Source: Paraburkholderia sp. C35
GTDB lineage: Bacteria > Pseudomonadota > Gammaproteobacteria > Burkholderiales > Burkholderiaceae
Assembly (NCBI RefSeq): GCF_003121405.1
Contig: NZ_QBUY01000077.1
Coordinates: 1 to 42,819, forward strand
Direction of reading: 5' to 3'
Length of the DNA: 42,819 bases
Positions 32,672 through 41,853 of this stretch are shown in pieces. Each line of letters begins with the position of its first letter. Position 1 is the first letter of the stretch. The notes under the pieces were generated by a model. The model did no database searches and had not been told where the DNA came from. It worked only from the letters and a program-made list of their open reading frames with translations. The position numbers and the translations under genes are program-made.

Positions 32672-35600
32672 TTATCGGCCGCAAGCCTGCGCGATGGCCG
32701 AATCGATCGCCACAAGCGCATGCAGATAACCCAGGCGCCGGCCTTCTTCGTCGAGGCGTTGCAGTTCGACGAGGATGTCGGCGCCTCGCTCACCTCTTCC
32801 GTGCGCCGCGAGCGCGCGTGCCCGCGCCGCGGCGAAGGTGGAAAACGGCGACGGCTCGCGGCGCGTGTAGTCTTCGAAAGCGGCTGCATGTCCCACCGCT
32901 TCATCCCACCGCTGCCGCTCGATGCATGCGTCGATTGCATCGCGTCGAAAGAGATAGTGATTGTGGCTCACGGCACCTTTCGCAAGTAAAGTCTCACCCT
33001 CGGCGATGGCACGCTCGAAAGTCGCGACATCTTGCGTGATGCGCGCGAGCGTCGCCAGATACGCAGCGCCCAGATAGTTCATGCCCGTTTCACGGCTGAT
33101 TACCAGTGCGGCTTCGATATCGTCGAGCGCTTCACGCGTGCGTCCGGCAACCCGATGCAACTCCGCACGCAACGCGAGCGCCTCGCCTTCGAAGCGGCGC
33201 GATTTCAGTTCAAGCGCACACTGCAACGCCGGACCCACATGCTCCCACGCACGATCCCACTGCGCGAGATCACGCAGGCAGTGCCAGGCCGCGTGATGCG
33301 CAACGGCAAGCGCGCGGAGATGACCGACCTTTTCCGCTGCGGCAACACTCGCCTGCGCGACCTCCAGCCCTGTCTGCGTCTTGCCTGCAAACCACGCGGT
33401 AATGGCGCGCATGGGCAGATTGGCGACCTCGATCCGTCCGAACCCGTGACGCTGACATAGCTCGATACAAAGGCTGAATGCATCGTGTGCGCTGATCATG
33501 CGGCCGCGCATGTATTCGCCATCGCCGAGGCCGCCGAGCGCCGCCGCCTCCTGCTCGTAATCGTGTGCCGCGCGCGCAAGCGCAAGACTGGCCTCATGCT
33601 CACGAACGCAGCCATCGATCTCGCCTCTGGGAAAGCACAGATTGCCGCGCAAGAAATGAATACGCGCCTGTTCCTGCATCAGGCCATTGGATGCGGCAAC
33701 GACGGCGGCGCTGTCGAGATCGGCCCATGCGCCGTCGAGATCGTCGATGACCCGCTTGACGGTCGCTCGCCCAATCCACGCCCGACAACGCTCTGCGTCC
33801 GTCCCTGCCGCCGCGAGAGCCGTCTCGAATGCGCCGAGTGCCGCTGTCATGTCGCCCATGTCGTGCAGAATGTTGCCTCGCAGACACTCGAGTTCGACAC
33901 GGTCGCTGCGGGCCGGCATCAATTCGAGTCCTCTTTCTGCGAGCCGCAGTGCCAACTCGTAGTGATACGCCGCTGTTTGCGCACGAGCCGCTTCGCAGTA
34001 GGCGCGCGACGCGCCCACATCGGCTGCCTGATCGAGATGCTCGGCGTGCAGAATGGCATCGCGCTGCGCGAACCACTGCGCCGCGCGGCGATGCAACGCG
34101 CGACGCTGACTTTTCAGCAGGCCGTCATAGACGGCATCGCGGATCAGCGCGTGATGGAAGATGAACCCGTCGCCTTGCCGTCGTAGCAAGCGCGCCATCA
34201 GCAAAGGCTCCAGCGCGACATTCATACCGTCGAGAACGTGGCACACCGCGTCCCGTTCGAAGAACTGACCGAATACGGAAGCAGCCCGCAAGGTGGTTTT
34301 GTCCACAGGATCGAGACCATCCAGCTGCGCCTGCACCAGACTCTGCACTGAACCCGGCACACCTGTCCCCGCCGCTTTTTCCGCATTGCCGAGCAGTTGT
34401 TCGAGAAAGAGCGGATTGCCTGCGGCCCGTTCGATACAGCGTCGCGCCAGGTCATCCGTGCAGGCAAACGCCCCGGCCATCAGACGCGCATCGCCCTCGT
34501 TCAACGGACACAGATCGAACCACGAGTGCGGCACGTCATCCGTTGCGCTTTTCGCCCCGTCATGCGGACCCGCCAAGGGACGCGTCGTCAGCATCAGCAC
34601 GGTGGGACAACTGGCAGCCGCCAACGCGAGTTCGTCCAGTTCGCGCAGCGTTGCGCTGTCTGCCCAGTGTATGTCTTCGACAAAGATCAGCCGGGGTTGC
34701 CGCTGACTCGCGCGTTGCATGAGCCGCGTCATCACGCTCTGACGGCCCCGAACCCGCATGGCGTGATTCATCGCCTCGTAGATCGCCCGGCCTTCCGGCG
34801 GCTGCGCCACGTCGATCAGATCATTGAGGAACAGCGCGTCGCCGGCATCGATCAGCCCTTCGTCGATGACGCGCGCCACCGTATCGCCTCCGGCATTGCC
34901 ATTGCCAGCTTCATCGAATGCAACCAGGCCGCGTACGAGAGCACGAATGGCATCGCGCCCGGCTCTCGAACCGAAGTCGAGCACGAATGCGCCATGACAG
35001 GCAAATCCCATCCCGTTTGCCTCGCGCTGGACTTCCTCGACGAGACGCGACTTGCCGATGCCCGCCTCGCCGCGCACATGAACCACGTGGCCGCGCGCGC
35101 TTGTGCGGCACGCTTCGAGTATGTCGCGGCATCGGCGCACTTCGTCATGTCGTCCGACGAGCGGCCGGCTCGCGGACGCGCGCTGAAGCCCCGTCACACG
35201 CCATACCGAAACGGCCTCGGCGAATCCCTTTACCGTCAGCGCGCCGCGTGCCGCGCAGACAAGACGATCGGCCAGCGGCCGCCATGCCGCCTCGGAGATC
35301 AATATCTCGCCCGCCGCAGCCGCGTCGGTGAGACGTGATGCGAGGTTGACCGTTTCACCCGTGACGGTGTACTCCCTGTGACTCGCACTGCCCGGGCCGC
35401 TTGCCACGACCTGCCCAACCGCAATGCCGATATGCACGTTTAGCGCGCGTCCGAGCCTGTGCGACAGATCCGGCAGCACGTCGACGATGGCGAGCGCGGC
35501 GTGCACCGCGCGCTCGAGATCGTTCCCATGCGAGCGCGGCGCGCCGAACACGGCCATGACGCAGTCGCCTACATGCTTGTCGATGTGTCCGCCGTGCTGC

Positions 35601-36004
35601 ACGACGATGTCATCGACCTGCTCGAAGTAGCCTTCGAGCAGTGCCAGCAATTCCTCTGCATCCAGCTCGCGGCTCAGATCCGTGAAGCCGCTGATGTCGG
35701 CGAAGAGCACGGTGACCTGTCTGCGCTCGTCGGCGGGTGTGTCCAGATGAGTGCCTGCAACGGGGGCGGCATGCGGACCGTGCAGCGTTCGTGGATCAGG
35801 CGGCTCATGTGTGCCGGCAGCTGCAATCTGCGTCACTGCTGCCAGCAGCCGCTTGCGATGTCCCAGCGAGCGCACGCCCAGTTCCTTCAGATCGGCATCC
35901 GTGAGCGCAGGCAGCATCGCCGCGTCGATATCGTTGTCGGCAAATGCCTGTGCGTATTGCTCGAGTCCGAGTCCGCGCAGCCACAGTTCGATATCCATCG
36001 TCAT
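32672..36004 (-). CDS. Multidomain class III nucleotide cyclase (SAM, cyclase, AAA ATPase, TPR)
   Basis: A 1110-residue signalling protein without a signal peptide. A SAM domain (about 5-62) precedes a class III adenylate/guanylate cyclase domain (about 95-265). Metal-binding D103 (FADISGFT) and D147 (VGDCVMAVFG), K143, and the N220/R224 pair in TGETVNLASRL are all present, so it should be active. Next comes an AAA/STAND-type ATPase with Walker A GEAGIGKS (about 313) and Walker B LIFVEDIHWAD (about 430). The last 450 residues are TPR-like helical repeats. This architecture is shared with large ATP-sensing cyclases and regulators. It is divergent from a transporter gene carrying a cyclic-nucleotide-binding domain (36178-38439), an obvious candidate target. 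Confidence 0.9.
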   Translation of the reverse strand: MTMDIELWLRGLGLEQYAQAFADNDIDAAMLPALTDADLKELGVRSLGHRKRLLAAVTQIAAAGTHEPPDPRTLHGPHAAPVAGTHLDTPADERRQVTVLFADISGFTDLSRELDAEELLALLEGYFEQVDDIVVQHGGHIDKHVGDCVMAVFGAPRSHGNDLERAVHAALAIVDVLPDLSHRLGRALNVHIGIAVGQVVASGPGSASHREYTVTGETVNLASRLTDAAAAGEILISEAAWRPLADRLVCAARGALTVKGFAEAVSVWRVTGLQRASASRPLVGRHDEVRRCRDILEACRTSARGHVVHVRGEAGIGKSRLVEEVQREANGMGFACHGAFVLDFGSRAGRDAIRALVRGLVAFDEAGNGNAGGDTVARVIDEGLIDAGDALFLNDLIDVAQPPEGRAIYEAMNHAMRVRGRQSVMTRLMQRASQRQPRLIFVEDIHWADSATLRELDELALAAASCPTVLMLTTRPLAGPHDGAKSATDDVPHSWFDLCPLNEGDARLMAGAFACTDDLARRCIERAAGNPLFLEQLLGNAEKAAGTGVPGSVQSLVQAQLDGLDPVDKTTLRAASVFGQFFERDAVCHVLDGMNVALEPLLMARLLRRQGDGFIFHHALIRDAVYDGLLKSQRRALHRRAAQWFAQRDAILHAEHLDQAADVGASRAYCEAARAQTAAYHYELALRLAERGLELMPARSDRVELECLRGNILHDMGDMTAALGAFETALAAAGTDAERCRAWIGRATVKRVIDDLDGAWADLDSAAVVAASNGLMQEQARIHFLRGNLCFPRGEIDGCVREHEASLALARAAHDYEQEAAALGGLGDGEYMRGRMISAHDAFSLCIELCQRHGFGRIEVANLPMRAITAWFAGKTQTGLEVAQASVAAAEKVGHLRALAVAHHAAWHCLRDLAQWDRAWEHVGPALQCALELKSRRFEGEALALRAELHRVAGRTREALDDIEAALVISRETGMNYLGAAYLATLARITQDVATFERAIAEGETLLAKGAVSHNHYLFRRDAIDACIERQRWDEAVGHAAAFEDYTRREPSPFSTFAAARARALAAHGRGERGADILVELQRLDEEGRRLGYLHALVAIDSAIAQACGR

Positions 36005-36177
36005 CGCCGGAATCCGTTTTGCGTTGAGCGCTTAAGAAATACGCGGTCACTCGCCTTTTCCAGTGTAGGTGTTGTGTCCGGCGCGTGTCGGCCGTTTGAC
36101 AGGCGCGAGAACGGCGGCAGATACTGGGTCGCGCGTCACACGTCTGCATCGGGCGACGCGCGTTCCGGGAGAGCGCC
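36005..36177. promoter_or_regulatory. Divergent promoter region between cyclase and SulP-cNMP genes
   Basis: These 173 bases must carry both promoters. No convincing operator or consensus promoter was identified by eye. GGGAG (36167-36171) is a good ribosome-binding site for the GTG start at 36178. Confidence 0.5.
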
Positions 36178-38439
36178 GTGAAGCCGGGTGCCACAGGTTC
36201 ATCGTCCGAGTCCGCTGCCGGGTCCGCGTCAGGTTCTGAAACCGAACGCGTCGCCACGCCGCGTGTCGCCGGCCTGTTCGGCGATCTCGCGGCAGGCGCG
36301 GTGTCGACGCTCGTCATGCTCTGCTATGCGATGAGCCTGGGCACGCTGATCTTCAGCGCAGACCTTGCCCGCTACGCCGAACTCGGCGTGCCGACGGCCC
36401 TCGTAAGCTGTGTCGTGACGGCGCTGGTCATCGCACTGACCAGTTCGATGCGCTTGAACATCGCGGGTCCCGATAGCAACGCGACGGCATTCCTCGCTGG
36501 CGTCGCGGCAGGCGTCGCGAGCAGCGTGCGTGCCGACGGCGGTTCGCCGCAAACGATCCTCCTGACCGTGCTGATCGCCATCGCCTTGTGTTCGGTGCTG
36601 ACGGGCATCGTGCTGTATGCAATCGGCTCATCGCGACGCAGCCGGTCGTTGCAGTTTCTGCCGTATCCCGTCGTGGGCGGATTTCTCGCGGGTACGGGTT
36701 ATCTGCTGCTGGCGGGCGCGTTCCGCGTGCTGACGGGCCAGTCGCCGCAGTGGCACACGCTCGGCCTGCTCACGCATCTGCACTGGCTCGCCTGGGTGCC
36801 GGCGCTTTTCATCGGCGTGCTGACCACCGTGCTTACGCGCGGACGCCAACATATTGGTGCGTTGCCATTCGTGCTCGTGTGCGGCATCGCGCTGTTCTAT
36901 CTGTTGCTGCATCTCACCGGGCGATCGATCGACGATGCTCGCGCCATGGGCCTGTTGTTGCCGCATGTGAAACTGCACTTCTTTCCGGATATGCGCGTGC
37001 CGGAATCGCTTGCGCAGGGTGCGGTCGATTGGGCCGCCATTGCTGCGCATTTACCGGAAACACTCGTCGTGACGTCGGCGTCGGCAATCACGATTCTGAT
37101 GAACTCGACGGCCATCGGTGCCGCCACGGGAGGAGACATCGATCTGAACCGCGAGATGCGTGCGGCGGGACTGGCGAACATCGCGAGCGGATTGCTGGGT
37201 GGCATGGTCGGGTATCAGTCGTACAACCGCACGATGCTCAACGCACGCGCCGGTGCAACGAGTCGTATTGCGGGCGTGTTCGCGGCACTGGCGTGCCTGG
37301 TGGCACTCGCGGCATCGCCGGATCTCGTTGCGCTGTTTCCCGTTCCCGTGCTGGTCGGCCTGCAGCTTTTCATGGGGCTGCGGCTGATGCTGCAATGGCT
37401 GGTAGGTGCGTACGCGCGACTCAACTGGTATGAGTACGCGCTCGTGCCCGGCATCCTCGCGGCGATCGCACTGTATGGCGTGGTGGCCGGTGTGATCGCG
37501 GGCGTGATTGCCGCGTGCGTGATGTTCGCGCTGCTTTATGGTCGCGTCAGTTGCGTGCGCATGGAGTTCGATGCCGCCACACGTACCTCGACAGTCGAAC
37601 GCAGTATCGAAGATGCCACGCGTCTGCGAGAACTCGGTGGCCAGCTATGCGGAATGTGCCTGCAAGGCTTTCTGTTCTTTGGCACCGCTCATTCGATTCT
37701 GCAACGCGTACGCGAACGGCTAAACGCGGAAGCGTCCGCGCCGGTGCGCTATGTCGTGCTCGATTTCGCATCGACCAACGGCATGGACGCGTCGGTTTCG
37801 GTGGCGTTCGTGAAGCTGCGTCAACTGTGCGCGACAGCCGGCGCCGATCTCGTACTGACCGCATTGCCCGCACGTTCGCGCAGCCTGCTTGCCAGAACAG
37901 GCACACTGAATCTGCGCATACACGAGTTTCCGACTCTCGATGCCGGACTCGAATGGATCGAAGACCAGTTGCTTGAATGTAGTGCCGACATATCGCATTC
38001 GAGCGCTCAGGACTTCCGCGCAACGCTTGCGCCGCACTTCACACCCTATGCACTGGAGACGTTGTGCGCACGTCTGGAAGTACGCGATCTCGACGCCGGA
38101 CAAGCGCTGTTTTTGCGCGGCGAACCGGGCGATGCGCTCTATCTCGTCGAACACGGCCGCGTTGCCGTATCGCTGCCTCTGGCCGATGGCCGCCCGGTGC
38201 GGCTACGTTCCTTCGGACCCGGCACGGTGGTCGGGGAAATGGCTGTCTATACGCAGACTTCGCGCAGCGCCGATGTGATCGCTGAAGCGCCGACACGGGT
38301 TCATCGCCTGTCCGTCTCGACACTGCTCGCGCTCGAACGCGACGATCCCGTCACCGCACAGCAGTTTCACCGCTTCCTGATCAAGACGATTGCTTCGCGC
38401 CTCGCCGTCGCCGATGAGGCGCTGCGCGCCGCATATTGA
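36178..38439 (+). CDS. SulP/SLC26-type anion transporter fused to STAS and cyclic-nucleotide-binding domains
   Basis: A 753-residue inner-membrane protein starting with GTG, with GGGAG six bases upstream. The SulP core (about 30-450) includes IAGPDSNATAFLAG, FLPYPVVGGFLAGTGYLLL, a typical SulP region GGDIDLNREMRAAGLANIASGLLGG, and YQSYNRTMLN. A STAS-type domain follows (about 475-590: VRYVVLDFASTNGMDASVSVAF). A C-terminal cNMP-binding domain (about 615-735) has RGEPGDALYLVEHGRVAVSL and the phosphate-binding cassette GEMAVYTQTSRSADV, in which the key Glu and Arg are kept. Transport of sulfate, bicarbonate or a dicarboxylate gated by cAMP or cGMP is the natural reading. The divergent cyclase is the likely source of the nucleotide. 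Confidence 0.92.
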   Translation: MKPGATGSSSESAAGSASGSETERVATPRVAGLFGDLAAGAVSTLVMLCYAMSLGTLIFSADLARYAELGVPTALVSCVVTALVIALTSSMRLNIAGPDSNATAFLAGVAAGVASSVRADGGSPQTILLTVLIAIALCSVLTGIVLYAIGSSRRSRSLQFLPYPVVGGFLAGTGYLLLAGAFRVLTGQSPQWHTLGLLTHLHWLAWVPALFIGVLTTVLTRGRQHIGALPFVLVCGIALFYLLLHLTGRSIDDARAMGLLLPHVKLHFFPDMRVPESLAQGAVDWAAIAAHLPETLVVTSASAITILMNSTAIGAATGGDIDLNREMRAAGLANIASGLLGGMVGYQSYNRTMLNARAGATSRIAGVFAALACLVALAASPDLVALFPVPVLVGLQLFMGLRLMLQWLVGAYARLNWYEYALVPGILAAIALYGVVAGVIAGVIAACVMFALLYGRVSCVRMEFDAATRTSTVERSIEDATRLRELGGQLCGMCLQGFLFFGTAHSILQRVRERLNAEASAPVRYVVLDFASTNGMDASVSVAFVKLRQLCATAGADLVLTALPARSRSLLARTGTLNLRIHEFPTLDAGLEWIEDQLLECSADISHSSAQDFRATLAPHFTPYALETLCARLEVRDLDAGQALFLRGEPGDALYLVEHGRVAVSLPLADGRPVRLRSFGPGTVVGEMAVYTQTSRSADVIAEAPTRVHRLSVSTLLALERDDPVTAQQFHRFLIKTIASRLAVADEALRAAY

Positions 38440-38463
38440 GCACGTCATGCATGTCGAAAAAGA

Positions 38464-39588
38464 TCACGGCATGAAGCGCTTCTTGAGATCCATCATTAGC
38501 AGACGCTGACTGGCGTGAGCATGTTTATCGTCACGACCGGCAAGTGAAGTGGCAACGGCCTGGATCATGTCCAGCCTCTTGTCCGGATCGGGTTCCGCCT
38601 CGATGTCCTGCACCGCGTGATTGTTTTCTATCTGCGATGACACCCAGTTGTGGAGTTCATCGGTTACCGTGCGCGGCAGCGCAGACTTGTCGCGCGTCAT
38701 GTCGGCTCTGAGCGCAAGTTGTTCTTTCGACATCGAAGGCGGAATGTGCGCGACGGGAACGAGGCCGACCTTGGAAATCGCAGCCGGGTTGATCTTCCGC
38801 TCGCCTACCGCGCTGTCCATGAAATCGCCGTCATTGAGTGTCGCCGCGTGACTCGCGGCGTCCCATGTGTGGCGCGTGCCACTGCTTGCCTGCTTGAATG
38901 CGATGTCCTTCGGCACGACTACCGCGTACATGACGTTGTTCCGATCCGGCATCACGTAGCTGTTGCTGGGATTGCGCGACGTGTAGAGTCCAGGACCGTC
39001 GATATTCATCCCGCTGACACCGCCCGCCAATCCCTGATTCTTCTCGGAAGAAAAGCCCTGACTTCTGATATCGGCGGCATTCTGCTCCGACGTCACGTGA
39101 TAGCCGAAGATTTCGACAGGCCCGTGCTGCGGCGCCAGTGCTTTCTGGATGTCGGCTGCGAGACGAATGGCGTCGCCGCCCGTCGGAACGCTCGAGTGCA
39201 GCGAAAGGCCGGGAGCATCGAGCACCTTTCCGCCGAGTGGATTGCTTCCCGGCGAGGTCGCTGCGATCGCGCTGATCTGCGACGTGTGAAGATTGACGGC
39301 ATCGTCCGCTGCACTGGGCGATCGCAGCACGGCGTTCAGTCTCATGCGCTTGGTAGCAGGCCCGGCGATGTCGGTATCGTCAGTATTGTCGGGAGAGGCC
39401 GGACGCTTCTGCGTTTCGGGTGTGCGGGCAGGTGACGGCGATCTGCGCTGCCGTGCGAGGCCTGCGAGTTCGGCGGCACCCTGCGGCCTTGCCGATCCCG
39501 TTTGCGGAGGCTGTGCGTTGCCGTGTGACGCAGCTTGCTGCGCGTCGCCCGCGTCGTAATGCGAACCTGTCGGATCAATGCGAACCAT
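38464..39588 (-). CDS. Putative secreted ADP-ribosyltransferase-like effector with nuclear-localisation-like motif
   Basis: A 374-residue protein if started at the ATG at 39588 (CGGAG upstream); an ATG at 39633 would add 15 residues but lacks a ribosome-binding site. I do not recognise a named family. The first 140 residues are polar, Pro/Ser-rich and probably disordered (RQRRSPSPARTPETQKRPAS), as in many type III effectors. Then PATKRMRLN (about 77-85) closely resembles the c-Myc nuclear-localisation signal PAAKRVKLD. Residues 155-275 look like an ADP-ribosyltransferase fold with candidate H-Y-E residues: H164 (FGYHVTS), Y202 (GPGLYTSRNPSNSY) and E263 (VGERKINPAAI). A helical C-terminal tail follows. 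No signal peptide and no adjacent immunity-like gene are seen, favouring a host-directed effector over an interbacterial toxin. Confidence 0.6.
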   Translation of the reverse strand: MVRIDPTGSHYDAGDAQQAASHGNAQPPQTGSARPQGAAELAGLARQRRSPSPARTPETQKRPASPDNTDDTDIAGPATKRMRLNAVLRSPSAADDAVNLHTSQISAIAATSPGSNPLGGKVLDAPGLSLHSSVPTGGDAIRLAADIQKALAPQHGPVEIFGYHVTSEQNAADIRSQGFSSEKNQGLAGGVSGMNIDGPGLYTSRNPSNSYVMPDRNNVMYAVVVPKDIAFKQASSGTRHTWDAASHAATLNDGDFMDSAVGERKINPAAISKVGLVPVAHIPPSMSKEQLALRADMTRDKSALPRTVTDELHNWVSSQIENNHAVQDIEAEPDPDKRLDMIQAVATSLAGRDDKHAHASQRLLMMDLKKRFMP

Positions 39589-39607
39589 CGTCAAGGCACT
39601 CCGGGAA

Positions 39608-39633
39608 ATGACTGACCTCAGTGTGTCAGTCAT
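39608..39633. repeat. Inverted repeat at the effector 5' end
   Basis: ATGACTGAC (39608-39616) and GTCAGTCAT (39625-39633) are perfect 9-base complements around an 8-base loop. The repeat lies upstream of the preferred effector start and covers the alternative start codon. It could be an operator or an mRNA hairpin in the leader. Confidence 0.5.
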
Positions 39634-39696
39634 CCGGATCTTGCAGGGCGACGCATGCGAAGCGATCTGCCAGCGTGCGAAAGCGCAGTCGTGTTT

Positions 39697-41279
39697 TCAG
39701 AAGTTTGCGAAGAATGCACGTGCCGCAAGCAGGCAGAACGGCGCGACGAGATCGCCGTGATAAGCCTGTAGCACGGCCGATGCGCCGCCATCTGTTGCGC
39801 CCGCCGCAACGGCTTGCGCCGCGACAGCGGCCTTTGCTTGCGCGAAGCCGTTCTTGATGGGCGCGTAGGGATCGTTTGCGCCTGAGACGGGTGAATCGAC
39901 ATCGAGTACCGTCGTCAGCCCTGGTGCGACGCCCGCATTCTGCCAATAAGCCTGCTCGATGCGTGCATTGAAAAAGAACACGGTCGGGTCCGACTGTCCG
40001 CCGCACAACTGGACAGGTGCGCGCGGAACCCAGTTACGCAAGTCGTTGCGTCTGAATGCCTCGCGCAGCGGCTGATTCGTATGTGCTGCCGGTGCCATCG
40101 ACGCGCTCGGTGTCGGGAACGCACCATCTGGATTGGCGAACGCATCCTGCAACACGCTCAACCGATAACTGTTGCGCACGAGATTCGCCTTGCCGAAACC
40201 GAGCGCAAACAGCGGTAGCAATGTGGGCGGAACCTGCGTCGCTGCGGTGGGCGGTGTCAGATTGCCGTATTGCGGAGCGGGCGCTTGCAGGGAGAACAGT
40301 GGGGTGGCGGGCAACTTTCCGGCTGCAACGAGTGCGTCGAATGACGCCGTAGTGGGCAACAGAGTTTCAATGCCTTGCGCGTAGGCCGGTTCGTAGAATT
40401 CGGCGGGCGTTGCGTACAGGTTGCCATATGCACGCTGATAACTCGTCACCACCAGGGTCGTGAAGATCGTCGCGCCGAGATCTACCTCACCTTCGATCAA
40501 CGCGTCCGCCAGTGCTGCGATTGCATACGGCCCCGATCCGGGCGCGGACGCGGTCACTCGCACGCCTGCTGCCTGCAGCGCGCGATGCGTCGCAAGCGCG
40601 ACGAAGCCGCCTTGCGAATAGCCCGTGATAAACAGTTTGCCGCTGCTGCGCGTGCCGATTGTGAGACCTGCAATATCGACGAGTATCTGCGACGCACGCC
40701 ATGCATCGATCACGTCTGCCGATTGCTGGTTCGCATTCAGATAGGGATGGTACGGCAGCGTCGAACCTGAATATCCCGCGTAATTGCTGGCGATCACGAT
40801 ATAACCCTGCGACGCGTACAAGGCTGCGAGCGTGAGTCCTTCTACCGTGCCGTCGCCATTGGCGGGATCCTGTTCAGTCAGATCCGCAATATTGAAGTTC
40901 TTGTAGGTCGTCGTACCGTGCGCGTACAGCAGCGTCGGCCGCGCGCCGCTGCATCCCTTGCGCCACCTGGCAGCATCAACGCGCCGCTGGATGTGGTGGA
41001 TTCTCCGGCGCCGCCGATCGTCCGGTAACGGAAGGACACCACCGTAATGCCGCACGCGGGTGCGCCGGCAATCTGCAGCAATTGCTGGCCCGTCGCGCTG
41101 GCATTGAGAACTTTGGTGAGGTCGGATGCGCTAAGCCGAAGCGTGATCTTTTGTTCGATGAGTTGCCCGCGAAGCAGACAGGCGATGCCTTTACATTGCG
41201 TGTCCTGCTGCGCGAATGCCGATGCACTCAACAGCAACCCAGTCCACAACAAAAGGGCGAAACGAATCGTTCGTTGCAT
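39697..41279 (-). pseudogene. Secretory lipase (alpha/beta hydrolase) interrupted by a one-base frameshift
   Basis: Two overlapping frames together make one secreted lipase. The first (ATG at 41279, stop at 40878) gives a signal peptide MQRTIRFALLLWTGLLLS...AFAQQ and the N-terminal lipase segment through SSGALMLPGGA. The second (ending 39697) continues CSGARPTLLYAHGTTTYKNF, NYAGYSGS, the nucleophile elbow GYSQGG, and HGDLVAPFCLLAARAFF, containing the catalytic His candidate. The switch falls near the CCC at 40955-40957 (GGG on the coding strand), where adding one base restores a continuous protein of about 525 residues. The family is the LIP-type secretory lipase group by resemblance. It is either a recent pseudogene or a sequencing error in a homopolymer. 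Confidence 0.8.
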
Positions 41280-41684
41280 GGCGGGCTCCGTCGTGTTGTT
41301 TGCGTTGAGTCGCAACTTGTTTTGCGGGCCTGTCGAGTATAGGTAAACGATGCGGATAACTGGGATGCATTTTTGCGCGACCGTTCAATACGTGATTGAG
41401 CGCGGCTAAACGATGAATGAATCGATGCGGCTTCATCTATTCGAGTGTTTGCCTGCTGCGCACAGGTATGCGCGCGTGAAGTCGTATGAACAAATCCACG
41501 CGATGCTATCCTGCGCGGGTCGACTTGCGCACGCTTTGGACGGCATTCGTTTGCATCTATTCGTGAGATGGTGAATGCGCCCGTGAGTATCCACTTAACG
41601 GTGTGCGATGCCGTCCGCCGCCGTGAAGCCAACCGGATGTCGACCGACATTACGTCTTGCTTTCACTGTGCTATGCTTGCTTCT
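41280..41684. other. Intergenic region upstream of the lipase gene and manganese riboswitch
   Basis: No supported gene is found here. It should contain the promoter of the minus-strand lipase gene and that of mntP. Frames that enter this stretch lack ribosome-binding sites and family resemblance. Confidence 0.5.
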
Positions 41685-41848
41685 GTCCTTGGGGAGTAGC
41701 CTGCTTCTGTTCAGAAGCGCCTGCGTCAACACACTCGGTCGCACAGACCGTGGCGCATGCACCATCAGGTTGGCAAGACCATCGACATACGTCAGCGACC
41801 GGTCGGGCGCAGGCGTGTGTCGCGGTTATCCGCCCGACCTCGAGCCCT
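41685..41848 (+). ncRNA. yybP-ykoY manganese riboswitch in the mntP leader
   Basis: The leader carries the conserved blocks of this RNA family: CCTTGGGGAGTAGCC (about 41687-41701), a central CGTCAACACACTCGG, GGCGCATGCACCATCAGGTTGGCAAGACC (in part, about 41752-41780), and the closing CGCCCGACCTCGAG (about 41831-41844) that pairs back toward the start. The class binds Mn2+ and switches on manganese exporters. Its position, ending about six bases before the mntP start, suggests control of ribosome access. Exact ends are estimated. Confidence 0.9.
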
Positions 41849-41853
41849 GATCC

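Noticed and set aside
38464..39633. Reading the effector-like gene as an interbacterial toxin with an immunity partner
   Set aside because: The flanking genes are a convergent transporter and a lipase, with no small immunity-like gene on the same strand. The N-terminus lacks Rhs, PAAR or CdiA-type delivery domains.
41608..41850. An 80-codon frame upstream of mntP
   Set aside because: It runs through the conserved manganese riboswitch, which explains the sequence better than a protein does.
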